A stretch of DNA of 64,000 bases from Streptomyces sp. NBC_01341 (GCF_035946055.1 NZ_CP108364.1:186001-250000); one strand, 5' to 3'. Counted from the stretch's first letter, positions 44,652 through 54,066 are shown. Notes: generated by a model from the letters alone, not told the origin. Translations and numbers: made by a program.

Positions 44652-45587
44652 TCACGGGTGCGGAACCACGGCGACCGGGGACGTGGCGTGATGGATCACC
44701 GCGTGCGCCACGTGCCCGAGTCGGGGTCCGACGGGGAGCGGTCGCTTGCGACGTCCCACAATCAGCAGGTCGGCGGTGGGCGAGGCGTACACGAGTTCCG
44801 CCCCGGGTGCTCCCACAACGGCTTTCGTCTGAACTGATACGCCCGGGAAGCGTTGCCGCCACGGCTCCACAAGGCGGTCCAGGCTGCTCGCTATGTTGCC
44901 GGCGAGCTCCTCACCTATGCCGGGATCGGCGGTTTCGGCGTAGGCGTACATGGGCGGCAGTGACCAGGCGTGCAGGATCTGAAGATGAGAATTCCTCCTG
45001 GCCGCTTCGATAAAGCCGAATTCCAGCACGGCTTCATTGGCCTCCGCACCCTTGAGGTCGACGCCCAGAACCAGTCGACCGGTCGCCGCCTCGGTGTGAG
45101 CCTCCGGTTGCCCGGAGCGGGGTGCCTGGCTGCGAACGAGCACTACTGGCCTCTCCGACGCTGCGGCCACAGGCAGGGACGTAGTGCCGATGACGAAGCC
45201 GGTGAAGCTGTCAAGGCCCTTCGACCCCAGCACGAGCAGGTCGACACTTCCCGGCGTCTCTGCCTCGGCCAGGAGGGCTGACGAGGCGAGCCCTACGCCG
45301 GCCAGGTTCTCTGCTGTGACGGTCAGACCGGGGTGGCTCTGCTGTGCCGTTGCGGCTGCCCGCTGAAGCAACTCCTCGTACCTTCGGAACCGCTCCGAAC
45401 TCTCAGGCACCGCAGAAGAAGAGGGCCACGTCTCGACGTGCTCGATGTAGGCGGGTGGAATAGGCCAGTCCTGAATGTGGACGATGCGAAGGGGGACCTC
45501 GCGCAGGACCGCCTCGGCAGCGGCCCAGTCAAGGGCGGCGAGACTTTCGGGACTTCCGTCTACACCTACAGTCACATTGCCTGGCAT
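44652..45587 (-). CDS. Tandem universal stress protein (USP 4)
   Basis: A 311-aa double UspA protein. Domain one: VTVGVDGSPESLAALDWAAA and GSKGLDSFTGFVIGTTS (one glycine of the motif changed). Domain two: LVLGVDLKGAEANEAVLEFG and GRRKRPLPVGPRLGH (degraded). GGAGGG precedes the ATG by 4 bases. The gene lies 96 bases after nicotinate phosphoribosyltransferase on the same strand, with no DosR-like box of its own, so the three minus-strand genes may form one unit driven from upstream of pncB. Confidence 0.92.
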   Translation of the reverse strand: MPGNVTVGVDGSPESLAALDWAAAEAVLREVPLRIVHIQDWPIPPAYIEHVETWPSSSAVPESSERFRRYEELLQRAAATAQQSHPGLTVTAENLAGVGLASSALLAEAETPGSVDLLVLGSKGLDSFTGFVIGTTSLPVAAASERPVVLVRSQAPRSGQPEAHTEAATGRLVLGVDLKGAEANEAVLEFGFIEAARRNSHLQILHAWSLPPMYAYAETADPGIGEELAGNIASSLDRLVEPWRQRFPGVSVQTKAVVGAPGAELVYASPTADLLIVGRRKRPLPVGPRLGHVAHAVIHHATSPVAVVPHP

Positions 45588-45683
45588 GTTGCCCTCCTAT
45601 TGGCGCGGGATCGGTCGATGTATCCCGGATCGGCGGGGAGACACGCTCCTGGTTGCGGTCCTCTGCCGCCGGTTCGCGGAGAT

Positions 45684-47051
45684 TCAAGGGAGCCCCGCGA
45701 TCGCAGCGCGGCGCCGCTTCGCCCGTCCCTCAACACCCTCCTCGAGGTGGCGCCGAACCTCATCCGTCAGCCGTGCGAGCCGGGAGGACACACCGGGAAC
45801 CGGCGGCACCGGGTCCCGCACTCGGCGTGCTTGCTGCGGGAGAGCACCCAGGTCCCTGAGATACCGGTCGTGAGCCGCCACAAGGGTGTCGGGCGCGCCT
45901 GTACGCCGACCTGCTGACATGACTCTCCGCAACAGGGGCTCCCGGCCCTCGGGCAACCGCTCGTCCGCCAGGGCGATCACGTCGTCCACCCCGTCCGCGC
46001 GCATGACCTGCTTACGGCCTGGCGCTGTGACTTTGGCGGCAGAGAGCTTCATGACCGGCTCGCCGTCGTACTCCACCAACTTGTAGGCTGAATCCAGATA
46101 CGGAGCGTCGGAGGAAGTGCCCACCTTGGTTCCGACGGCGTACACGTCGATAGGTGCACCAGAACGCACCAAGTGGTCGATCCCGTACTCGTCGAGTCCC
46201 CCGCTCACGATGATGCCGACGTCTCGAAGATCCGCCTCGTCCAGGATCACGCGGGACTGCCGAGCGAGATCCGCCAGGTCACCGCTGTCGATGCGGATCG
46301 CGGAGCCAGAGCCCCGCTGCAGGGTGTTCAGAACGTGGGCTGCCGTTATGACGCCCTCTGGCGTGTCATAGGTGTCGACCAGGAAGGTGACGGGGCCTGG
46401 GCGGCTCTGTGCGAAGGCCATGAAGGCCGCGTCCTCGTCCCCGAAGGCTTCGATGTACGAATGCGCCATCGTGCCGGAGGCACGCACCTTCCACCGGAGA
46501 GCCGCAGCAACGTTGCTGGTGCCGGCGAAGCCCACCATGGTGCTGACCCGGGCCGCCTGCATTCCGGCCTCCGCCCCATGTGTCCGGCGCAGTGAGAAGT
46601 CGATGACAGGGTGGCCGTCCGCGGCGAGTACGGACCGCGCCGCCTTGGACGCGACGGTCGTCTGATGGCTGACCTGGCTCAGCAGCCACGTCTCCACGAG
46701 TTGTGCCTGGGGCAATGGTGCAGTGACCTCGAGCAGTGGCTCTCCGGGCAGGACTATTCGTCCTTCCGGCACAGCTCTGACCTCGCCCTCGAAACCTAGG
46801 CCGATGAGCGGTTGCACGTCGTGCCGATCGCATCCGAGAGCCGTAGCGAAGTCCCGCGCGTCGTCCGGAGTGACGCGGAAGTCGGCCAGGAAATCGAGAA
46901 CCGGCTCCAGCCCCGCGCTGACGAGGAACCCACGCCCGGGCGGGAGATCACGGACGAAGAGACTGAAGGTCGCGTCCTTCGTCATGTCCTCGCGCAGGTA
47001 GACGAGCGCCATCGACGCTTCGTACAGATCCGTGGTTGTGGCCTGCGACAT
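45684..47051 (-). CDS. pncB: Nicotinate phosphoribosyltransferase
   Basis: A 455-aa enzyme that joins nicotinate and PRPP to give nicotinate mononucleotide in the NAD salvage pathway. Key segments: TTTDLYEASMALVYL at the N-terminus, FSLRRTHGAEAGMQAAR, FVAGTS-like FAGTSNVAAAL, TFLVDTYDTPEGV, IRIDSGDLADLAR and VYAVGTKVGTSSD. Length is normal. The ATG has only a weak Shine-Dalgarno. A second pncB inside a dormancy island is also found in the mycobacterial DosR regulon (PncB2), where it may maintain the NAD pool in low oxygen. Confidence 0.95.
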   Translation of the reverse strand: MSQATTTDLYEASMALVYLREDMTKDATFSLFVRDLPPGRGFLVSAGLEPVLDFLADFRVTPDDARDFATALGCDRHDVQPLIGLGFEGEVRAVPEGRIVLPGEPLLEVTAPLPQAQLVETWLLSQVSHQTTVASKAARSVLAADGHPVIDFSLRRTHGAEAGMQAARVSTMVGFAGTSNVAAALRWKVRASGTMAHSYIEAFGDEDAAFMAFAQSRPGPVTFLVDTYDTPEGVITAAHVLNTLQRGSGSAIRIDSGDLADLARQSRVILDEADLRDVGIIVSGGLDEYGIDHLVRSGAPIDVYAVGTKVGTSSDAPYLDSAYKLVEYDGEPVMKLSAAKVTAPGRKQVMRADGVDDVIALADERLPEGREPLLRRVMSAGRRTGAPDTLVAAHDRYLRDLGALPQQARRVRDPVPPVPGVSSRLARLTDEVRRHLEEGVEGRAKRRRAAIAGLP

Positions 47052-47191
47052 CTGCTTACCGCTTCTTCTCGAAGGGCGGACCAGCACTCCCGGAAGTGGG
47101 ACTGCTGCACGCCACCAGGGTTCCGCGGACGGACAGTCCTCGTGAAGGGCCGAGTGGGGCACCTCGGGACGCCTGGATCAGTGGACGTCAG

Positions 47192-47206
47192 GGGCCCTTT
47201 GGTCCC
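47192..47206 (-). promoter_or_regulatory. DosR-like box between pncB and USP 5
   Basis: On the minus strand GGGACCAAAGGGCCC fits the island consensus. A weaker match (GGGCCGAGTGGGGCA) lies at 47147-47161. The box sits between divergent starts. Confidence 0.6.
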
Positions 47207-47281
47207 TGACTCGGCCCTCGTGGCCCCGCCGCCCGCATCTCTGGTGCCGCACACTGGTCACGAATCGGTCTAGGAGCGCAT

Positions 47282-48178
47282 ATGAGAACTGCGACGTCCC
47301 ATGTGGCGAGACCGGCAAAGGTCGTCGTCGGCATAGACGGTTCCGAACAGGGCGAACGCGCCGCGCTGTGGGCCGCGGCCCAGGCCGACGCCGGCCGGCT
47401 GCCGCTGTGCATCCTCTACGCAGCCGACCTGGACCGCGTCGCGCGGTTCGCATCATTCGAGACGGTGGAAGGCCTCCGTGAAGCGGGGCGCGAACTTCTC
47501 CTCGAAACCGAAGCAGCGGTACTGAACCGGTTCCCATCACTCGACGTTACGAGGAGGCTGAGTCGCAAGAGGCCGGTCTCGGCTCTTCACGATGAAGCCG
47601 GCCCGCACGACTCCATCGTTGTCGGAAGCCGCGGCCGCGGTGGCTTCAGTGCACTCATGCTCGGTTCTGTCAGCCTGGGGGTGACGGCCGGCGCCACGGT
47701 GCCTGTCGTGGTCGTACGGGGTAATTCCGAATGGTCGAGGACCAAGCGTGTCACGGCTGCTGTCCGGGGCACCACGGACAGGGACTGGATGGACCATGCC
47801 GCGCGGCAAGCGCAACTTCAAGGAGCGGACCTGAAGCTCGTCGGCGTGAGGGACATCCTCGCGCGGGCAATCGGCACAGCACGATCGCCCGACGAGCCAC
47901 CGTCGCTCCTCCTCGAGGAACAGTCGCTGACGGAACTCGCAGTAGCACTGGAGCTGGCATTCCCTGGAACGAAGGTCACCGCTGAGGTAGTGGCGTGCAG
48001 ATCCGCAGCGGGAGTACTCGTCGACGCGAGTCGTCATTGCGATCTCATGGTCATGGGAGGGCAACGACACCTCTACTCCCCCAGACCGAGCCCCGGCCGT
48101 GTCGCCCACGCCTTGCTGCACCACTCTCACTGCCCGGTGCAGATCTGGCCGCGACGCCGGGCCGAGGAGGACGTATGA
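47282..48178 (+). CDS. Tandem universal stress protein (USP 5)
   Basis: A 298-aa double UspA protein. Domain one: VVVGIDGSEQGERAALWAAA and GSRGRGGFSALMLGSVS (intact). Domain two begins near VTAAVRGTTDRDW and ends GGQRHLYSPRPSPGRVAHAL (motif degraded). The stop overlaps the start of USP 6 (ATGA), so the two are co-translated. Confidence 0.92.
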   Translation: MRTATSHVARPAKVVVGIDGSEQGERAALWAAAQADAGRLPLCILYAADLDRVARFASFETVEGLREAGRELLLETEAAVLNRFPSLDVTRRLSRKRPVSALHDEAGPHDSIVVGSRGRGGFSALMLGSVSLGVTAGATVPVVVVRGNSEWSRTKRVTAAVRGTTDRDWMDHAARQAQLQGADLKLVGVRDILARAIGTARSPDEPPSLLLEEQSLTELAVALELAFPGTKVTAEVVACRSAAGVLVDASRHCDLMVMGGQRHLYSPRPSPGRVAHALLHHSHCPVQIWPRRRAEEDV

Positions 48179-49068
48179 CGCCCCTCAGCCGGGACCAGGA
48201 GATTGTTGTGGGCGTCGACCCCGGTGATCCCTCGGTACCTACGCTCGCCTGGGCTGCCGGCGAGGCTGATCGCAGAAACCTCGCACTGCGGCTTGTGCTC
48301 GCGGTCCCACCGCTGCATGACACCCAGCACGTGGACTCGACACCACAACACATGTTCCTGCGAGCGCGAGGTCGGGAAGCGCTGGACGCTGCGAGTGAGA
48401 CGATATCTCGCCTCTCTCCCAAGGCATGTGTGACGACAGAACTCGTCGACGGCCGGCCGGCGGTGGTTCTGTGCCGCGAAGCGACTGCCCTCACGGGCAT
48501 GGTGGTGGTGGGCTCACGGCGGCTGAGCGTCCCGGCGGAGATCCTCAGCACACGTTCGGTGGCCGTGCCCCTCAGCGCCCAAGCTGACTGCCCCGTCGTG
48601 GTTGTGCGCGCTCCCGAACACACAGCGAACATCTCTGCCTGCCTCGTGGTAGGTGTCGATGGAAGCCCGTCTTCACAGGGAGCCGTGAAGTTCGCGTTCG
48701 AGGAGGCAAGCCTGCGTCACGCGTCCGTACTCGCCCTGTGGGTATGGCCGCGCCCGGCAATCTCCCTGAGCGCGGCAGAGACCGGCATGGAGGAGCGAGC
48801 ACGGCTCCTTGAGGAAGCGGTCGCGGGATGGTCAGCCAGATACCCGGCTGTGAACGTGACCCGAAACGTGTCCCGCGGGCATCCGGTGGAGGAGCTTGCT
48901 CGAGCATCCTCCGACGCGCTTGCCGTCGTAGTCGGAAGGCGTGGCCACGGCGGATACACGGGTATGCGGCTGGGCTCGGTGCCACACGGGCTTCTGCACC
49001 GAGCAGAGTGTCCAGTGATCACAGTTCCCGGTGAGAGATCCGAGAGGGTGCAGAACACAGCCGTTTGA
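48175..49068 (+). CDS. Tandem universal stress protein (USP 6)
   Basis: A 297-aa double UspA protein, with GAGGAGG just before the ATG. Unlike its five neighbours, domain one has lost the nucleotide motif (GSRRLSVPAEILSTRSVA), while domain two keeps it (GRRGHGGYTGMRLGSVP). It is co-translated with USP 5, whose pattern is the reverse, so the pair could form a complementary heteromer. Convergent with the CBS-BON gene downstream. Confidence 0.92.
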   Translation: MTPLSRDQEIVVGVDPGDPSVPTLAWAAGEADRRNLALRLVLAVPPLHDTQHVDSTPQHMFLRARGREALDAASETISRLSPKACVTTELVDGRPAVVLCREATALTGMVVVGSRRLSVPAEILSTRSVAVPLSAQADCPVVVVRAPEHTANISACLVVGVDGSPSSQGAVKFAFEEASLRHASVLALWVWPRPAISLSAAETGMEERARLLEEAVAGWSARYPAVNVTRNVSRGHPVEELARASSDALAVVVGRRGHGGYTGMRLGSVPHGLLHRAECPVITVPGERSERVQNTAV

Positions 49069-49130
49069 CGCCATCGTGGCTCCATCGCCCGCTTGCCGCC
49101 GCCCGTCGGACTTGGACAGTGGCCGCTCCC

Positions 49131-49760
49131 TCATCCTTGTCGGAGATCGAGACGGATGTCCACAACACCTTCCACAGCCCTGACGGCGCGGGCGACGAGC
49201 GGTACCAGGGCCCGGTCGGCCAGACTTCCTCCCAAGGTGACCACTCCGTCGGCGACCCGCACCTGCAGATCGGCGGCATCGGGGAGTTGAGAGATGACGG
49301 TCGTGGCTTCGTCGGCGATCTCTTCGTCGGAGCGCAGGAAGACCTTGAGGAGATCCCCTCGGCTGACGACCCCTTCCAGCAGGCCGACGCCGTCCACCAC
49401 GGGCAGGCGCTTCACCCTTCGTCGCGCCATGATTCTTGCAGCTTCGCCTATGGGCGCATCCGCGTGCACGGTAATGGCCGGGCTCGACATGAGTTGCTCC
49501 GCGCACACTGCATCGGCCTTTGCGGGATCAGTCGGCGCATGCCCGGGCGCCGGCCCACCGTCCGGACGGTTCTCCTCCTTGGGCAGGAGGTCCGCTTCGG
49601 AGACCACCCCGATGACACGGCCCTCACCCGCCAGCACAGGTAGGGCGCTGACCTTCCATTGGTTCATGAGCTGCACGATCTCCTTGTAGGAGGCATCGCT
49701 GCCCACAGCTATGGCCGTGTGTGTCATGAGGTCACTCACGGTGTGCGGCGAGTGCGTCAT
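49131..49760 (-). CDS. CBS-pair and BON domain protein 2
   Basis: A 209-aa protein, similar in layout to the one at 41347: VSDLMTHTAIAVGSDASYKE (CBS 1), AEQLMSSPAITVHADAPIGE (CBS 2) and LQVRVADGVVTLGGSLADRA (BON). GGGAG lies 6 bases before the ATG. It is the third gene of a minus-strand set with the flavodoxin and the Rv1733c-type protein. Confidence 0.92.
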   Translation of the reverse strand: MTHSPHTVSDLMTHTAIAVGSDASYKEIVQLMNQWKVSALPVLAGEGRVIGVVSEADLLPKEENRPDGGPAPGHAPTDPAKADAVCAEQLMSSPAITVHADAPIGEAARIMARRRVKRLPVVDGVGLLEGVVSRGDLLKVFLRSDEEIADEATTVISQLPDAADLQVRVADGVVTLGGSLADRALVPLVARAVRAVEGVVDIRLDLRQG

Positions 49761-49816
49761 CAGAGACTCCCTTCATCAGCAACGGCCGGCGGGCGGGCGG
49801 TGTCAGCCTGCGGAGT

Positions 49817-50401
49817 TCAAGCACGGCGGCTCCAGTCAGGCTCCACTCGGCTCCACTCGGCTTCCCAGCCGGCCGCGCGGCAACGGTTGCACATGATTCG
49901 TATCCCGATCGCCGCCACAGCACCGCCACCGACTGCCGCGGCGGCACCCCCCGCTCCGGCGATCAGTGCCGCCACCCAGATGTCGCGCTCATCGGCAGGT
50001 GCTGAGGTGACATGACCTCGACGGTCGAGCCACAGGCTCGTTCGTTCTCCACCCTTGGTTCCTGGGGCAACCAGGGCGCTCCCTCTGGCATCTGCACCGT
50101 CGGCGGTCACCCAGCGGACCGGAACGGGTACGAGTGCAGAGCGTCCCGCCTCGTCGGCCCACGGGGAAGATTTGGCGGCGTCCCTCAGCACCTCCGCGCT
50201 CACCTGTTGGCGAGCGGCCCGCTGTTGCGACGCAACCGACTGCTCGTATTCGTGAGCTGCTGAGCCGCTGATCATCCCGATAGCCGAGGCGCACGCGAAC
50301 ACAACGGCACACAGGAGAAGGAGCAGGCGTGCCTCGACGGCGTCGACGGTGCGCCGCAACGGGTGCTTGCGCCATTGGTGGCTCCAGATCGCGCCCGCCA
50401 T
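49817..50401 (-). CDS. Rv1733c-type membrane protein
   Basis: A 194-aa protein with two membrane spans: one near residues 26-45 (LLLLLCAVVFACASAIGMI) and one near 143-165 (WVAALIAGAGGAAAAVGGG). The extracytoplasmic loop between them (about 100 residues, PVPVRWVTADGADARGSALV) and the N-terminal WRKHPLRRTVDAVEARLLL match the Rv1733c family, a DosR-regulon membrane protein of unknown function. It starts 3 bases after the flavodoxin stop. Confidence 0.85.
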   Translation of the reverse strand: MAGAIWSHQWRKHPLRRTVDAVEARLLLLLCAVVFACASAIGMISGSAAHEYEQSVASQQRAARQQVSAEVLRDAAKSSPWADEAGRSALVPVPVRWVTADGADARGSALVAPGTKGGERTSLWLDRRGHVTSAPADERDIWVAALIAGAGGAAAAVGGGAVAAIGIRIMCNRCRAAGWEAEWSRVEPDWSRRA

Positions 50402-50404
50402 GAG

Positions 50405-50917
50405 TCACGATCCCTCTCGCAGTGCCTTGATTTCGGCGGCGGTAGCGGTAGCCCATGTGGTGATGGCGTCGAAGTCGCGGAAGTCACCGCCCCGGTCTTC
50501 CTCAAGGATCATCCTCGCCACGCGCCCTTTGGCTCCGGCCTCAAGTCGTCCCCCGAAGGTCACATGTTCGCGGGCGTGGATCCTGCACATCGCCCTGCCC
50601 GCGCTCGGCACGGGTCCAATGTCTCTTTCTGAAGCCGAAGGATCCAGGGGCCCACTGCTGAACACCCACACTGCCCGTTCACGCAGAGCCCTTTGGTGGC
50701 GTCGCACGAACCGTCTGGCGTCTCGGAGCCAACGGCCCATGTACAGGGCACTGCCCAGGATCACCGCACTGTAGGGGCCTATGTCAGTCACTTTCGATGC
50801 AGGTGCCGCCTCGGCATCGATCCCTTCGTTTCTCAGTGTCGCAGCGACGACTTCGGCGATCTCGGCTGTCGATCCGTACTTTGTCGCGTAGGCAACCATC
50901 ACGCGTTGGGTCACCAC
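50405..50917 (-). CDS. Flavodoxin-domain protein (HemG-like)
   Basis: A 170-aa flavodoxin: VMVAYATKYGSTAEIAEVVA is the phosphate-binding loop for FMN, with SAVILGSALYMGRW and VWVFSSGPLDP for the flavin loops. This branch is often annotated as menaquinone-dependent protoporphyrinogen oxidase, but that role is not certain. It begins with GTG and is the first gene of a three-gene minus-strand operon, divergent from the P-type ATPase across 407 bases that hold two DosR-like boxes. Confidence 0.9.
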   Translation of the reverse strand: MVTQRVMVAYATKYGSTAEIAEVVAATLRNEGIDAEAAPASKVTDIGPYSAVILGSALYMGRWLRDARRFVRRHQRALRERAVWVFSSGPLDPSASERDIGPVPSAGRAMCRIHAREHVTFGGRLEAGAKGRVARMILEEDRGGDFRDFDAITTWATATAAEIKALREGS

Positions 50918-51038
50918 ACGTCACCACCTTCGTACAACCTTGTTGGGAAACGTCAGTGACGCAGCATGCGACTGAGGGGCACCATCAAGCTTCCGGGTGC
51001 GTCCGCACAGGAAGAAGGGCCATTCGAGGCACCGAAGA

Positions 51039-51053
51039 GGGCCGACCGGGCCC
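51039..51053 (-). promoter_or_regulatory. DosR-like box A in the flavodoxin/ATPase gap
   Basis: On the minus strand GGGCCCGGTCGGCCC fits GGGMCCRRNSGKCCC. It lies 122 bases from the flavodoxin start. Confidence 0.5.
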
Positions 51054-51099
51054 TTATAGACCATGATTCTCGAACAAGAGCCCGCTCTACCGACAGCAA

Positions 51100-51114
51100 G
51101 GGACCAAACGTCCC
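51100..51114 (+). promoter_or_regulatory. DosR-like box B in the flavodoxin/ATPase gap
   Basis: GGGACCAAACGTCCC is the most palindromic site (GGGAC N5 GTCCC) and the nearest in look to the mycobacterial DosR box. Confidence 0.6.
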
Positions 51115-51324
51115 GTCACGTTGCCCCATATGTCTCTCGGCCAGGAAGATGCGCGGACCGACACTGACGACGAGGTATCCCGCGGAAGGCTCCGGCGGGC
51201 CTTCGTGAGGGGCTTCGTCCTGGTGTTACGCGGAGTCCTGGTGCGACGCAGGAGGGGACAACCCATTCCGGAATGTGCGACTCACTGGCCGTCGAAACCG
51301 CCCGGATGACGCTTGGAGGTTCCC

Positions 51325-54066
51325 GTGGCTCACGGACAAGAGTCGGAGTCTCCCGTGGAAACGGGCCCCGATCCGAGGGAATCGCTGCCGAGTCTCCGAC
51401 GTGAGCTGAGAACGGGCGATCAAGGGTTGTCAGACCGAGAGGCTGAGAGACGGTTGGCCATATACGGGGCCAACGAAGTCCGCCCCACGTCCGGTACGTC
51501 TCTGGGTCGGGAGGTCGTCCGGCAGCTGGCGCACCCATTGGCCCTGTTGTTGTGGGCAGCTGCCGTGCTGGCCTTCTTGGCCGGCCTCGCTGTCCTGGGG
51601 TGGGCCATCATCGCGGTGATCCTGGTGAACGCGGGCTTCGCTCTGATGCAGGAACGGCAGGCCGAGCGCGCGGTGGAGACTCTCGCTCAGTACCTGCCCG
51701 AGCATGCCGAGGTGGTCAGGGACGGCCAGGAGCAGAACATCGAGGCACACGCGTTGGTCCCTGGCGATCTCATCGTGCTCGACGAAGGGAACAAGATTCC
51801 CGCCGACGCTCGATTGACGGAGGGTGGAATCGAGGCAGATCTGTCGATGCTGACCGGGGAGTCGGCGCCCGTCGAGCGTCTTGCGGGACCGGCGGTTCAG
51901 GATGCTCCGCTGCTCCAAGAGCCTGACCTGGTTTTCAGTGGCACGATCTGTACGGGTGGTCAAGCGCGGGCCATTGTCTATGCGACGGGCAGCCGGACGG
52001 AGCTGGGCCGCATCGCTGCGCTCAGTCAGCGTGGCCGTCGCGAGCAGAGCCCGTTGGAGAGCCAGGTCAAGAGGGTGGCGTGGTTCATAGCCGCAGCGGC
52101 CGTCGTGATGGGGGTGCTGTTCCTCCTGACGGGCGTGGCGGTGGGTCTACCACTCGCCGACTCCCTCACATTCGCCATCGGGCTGTTGGTCGCCAACGTC
52201 CCTGAAGGACTCCTGCCCATCATCACCCTTGCCCTGGCCGTCGGGGTTCGGTCACTCGCACGGCAGGGCGCCGTGGTGAAACGGCTGAGCGCGGTCGAGA
52301 CGCTGGGTTCCACCAACGTCATTTGCACGGACAAGACAGGCACGCTGACGCAGAACCACATGCGGGTCCAGCGCCTGTGGACTCCCGGAGACGGCACGGA
52401 CAAGGAAGCGAGTACGAGGATTCTGGCGCGCCGGATGGCGGAGTGCACGACAGTCAGCCAGGGCGAAGACGGGGATCTTCGTGGCGACGCCACAGAGACA
52501 GCGCTCTTCGCGGACGCTGTTGATCTGGACGTCGCACCTGACTTCAGGGAGCGAGACGGGCGCAGACGGATTCTCTACAGATTCTCACCACGGCTGAGGC
52601 TCATGAGCGTCATCACCTCCGACGGTGGGCGCGGTGACCGCCTCCTGCTCATCACCAAGGGTGCGCCCGAAGCCGTACTCGCCCGAATCGCCCGCCAGGA
52701 GAACGAGACAGTTGCCGAAGGTGTCCGTCAAGCCAGGGCGGCGGCAGAAGATATGGCCAGCAGTGGAATGCGTGTGCTGGCGGTCGCCACACGTGATCTC
52801 TCACCTGCCGCTCTGCCACCCAGCCGCGATGAAGCGGAAGCCGGGGTCACCCTCCTGGGACTGGTCGGCTTGTACGACCCTCCGAGGCCAGAGGTGGAAG
52901 GGGCTGTAAGGCGCTGCCACGATGCAGGGCTCAAAATCCACATCGTCACCGGTGACAACGGCTCCACGGCGGCAGCCGTGGCTCGGCAGGTGGGCATCGG
53001 ACAACCCGAGCTTCATGTGGTTCCCGAAGCGGAGTCAGTCACCGAGCAGCAGCTCGATGAGCTGTTGGGCCAGAACGCCGGCGCGGAGCTGGTCTTCGCC
53101 CGGTCGTCACCCGAAACCAAGCTGAGGATCGCCGACACCCTGCGCCACCACGGTCAGATCGTCGCGATGACCGGCGATGGTGTGAATGACGCTCCCGCAC
53201 TGCATCGCGCCCATATCGGCGTGGCAATGGGCCTTTCAGGAACCGATGTTGCCCGTGAAGCAGCCACCATGGTACTCACCGACGACAATTTCGCCACCAT
53301 AGTAGAGGCTATTCAGTCGGGGCGTCGAGTGTACGACAATGTGCGTAAGTTCATTGTCTACATATTCGCGCATTTGATCCCAGAAGTTGTTCCGTTCGCA
53401 GTTTTCGCCCTCTCCGGCGGCGCCGTGCCGCTCCCCTTGACGGTCCTTCAGATTCTCGCCATCGACCTGGGTACGGAAACTCTGCCTGCCTTGGCTCTAG
53501 GACGTGAACGCGCCGAGCCCGGCATCATGAACAGACCGCCTCGCAAGGGAACGCAGAGCGTCATATCGCGCGACATGCTCATCCGCAGCTGGGGATATCT
53601 CGGCATAGTTTCCGCCGCCCTTTGTATGGGCGCCTTCTTTTACGTGCTGTGGCGTTCCGAATGGCACCCGGGAGCATCAACCGCACCGGGCAGCGAACTT
53701 CATGACGCATACATCACAGCGACCACTGCCACCTTCGCAGGAATTGTCATGTGCCAGGTCGGCACCGCCTTTGCGGCCCGCACGGATCACGCATCCCTGA
53801 AAGCTATCGGACTTTGGACCAACCCTCGCCTGCTCGCGGGAATCGCCTTCGAACTTGCCTTCACCAGCGCCTTGATCTACTTGCCTCCCCTGCAGGGCAT
53901 ATTCGGCACGACATCGCTTCCTTTCGATGTGGTTCTCATTATTATGTCGTTTCCTGTGCTCGTGTGGGGGACCGACGAGCTGCGCCGCACATCACGACGC
54001 AGGCGAAAAGGACGACGACAGGGAGGTGAGGGTCTGAACCGTCGCGTGGAGGCGGAAAAACAATAA
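51325..54066 (+). CDS. P2-type cation-transporting ATPase
   Basis: A 913-aa P-type ATPase. Actuator motif MLTGES, phosphorylation site CTDKTGTLT, hinge TGDGVNDAPAL, and an N-terminal cation-ATPase domain (LSDREAERRLAIYGANEV). The fourth membrane helix reads VANVPEGLLPIITLALAVG and the sixth IDLGTETLPALALG, patterns nearer to Na+/K+-type P2 pumps than to heavy-metal pumps. CtpF of mycobacteria is a DosR-regulated P2 pump with a similar setting. The GTG at 51325 has GGAGG 5 bases upstream and is preferred to the TTG at 51313. Ion specificity is not certain. Confidence 0.93.
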   Translation: MAHGQESESPVETGPDPRESLPSLRRELRTGDQGLSDREAERRLAIYGANEVRPTSGTSLGREVVRQLAHPLALLLWAAAVLAFLAGLAVLGWAIIAVILVNAGFALMQERQAERAVETLAQYLPEHAEVVRDGQEQNIEAHALVPGDLIVLDEGNKIPADARLTEGGIEADLSMLTGESAPVERLAGPAVQDAPLLQEPDLVFSGTICTGGQARAIVYATGSRTELGRIAALSQRGRREQSPLESQVKRVAWFIAAAAVVMGVLFLLTGVAVGLPLADSLTFAIGLLVANVPEGLLPIITLALAVGVRSLARQGAVVKRLSAVETLGSTNVICTDKTGTLTQNHMRVQRLWTPGDGTDKEASTRILARRMAECTTVSQGEDGDLRGDATETALFADAVDLDVAPDFRERDGRRRILYRFSPRLRLMSVITSDGGRGDRLLLITKGAPEAVLARIARQENETVAEGVRQARAAAEDMASSGMRVLAVATRDLSPAALPPSRDEAEAGVTLLGLVGLYDPPRPEVEGAVRRCHDAGLKIHIVTGDNGSTAAAVARQVGIGQPELHVVPEAESVTEQQLDELLGQNAGAELVFARSSPETKLRIADTLRHHGQIVAMTGDGVNDAPALHRAHIGVAMGLSGTDVAREAATMVLTDDNFATIVEAIQSGRRVYDNVRKFIVYIFAHLIPEVVPFAVFALSGGAVPLPLTVLQILAIDLGTETLPALALGRERAEPGIMNRPPRKGTQSVISRDMLIRSWGYLGIVSAALCMGAFFYVLWRSEWHPGASTAPGSELHDAYITATTATFAGIVMCQVGTAFAARTDHASLKAIGLWTNPRLLAGIAFELAFTSALIYLPPLQGIFGTTSLPFDVVLIIMSFPVLVWGTDELRRTSRRRRKGRRQGGEGLNRRVEAEKQ

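Larger units (their letters stand above)
50918..51324. other. Divergent regulatory region of flavodoxin operon and P-type ATPase
   Basis: No gene seen. It holds two DosR-like boxes (listed separately) spaced 61 bases apart start to start, as often seen for paired DosR sites. The remainder is unremarkable. Confidence 0.6.
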
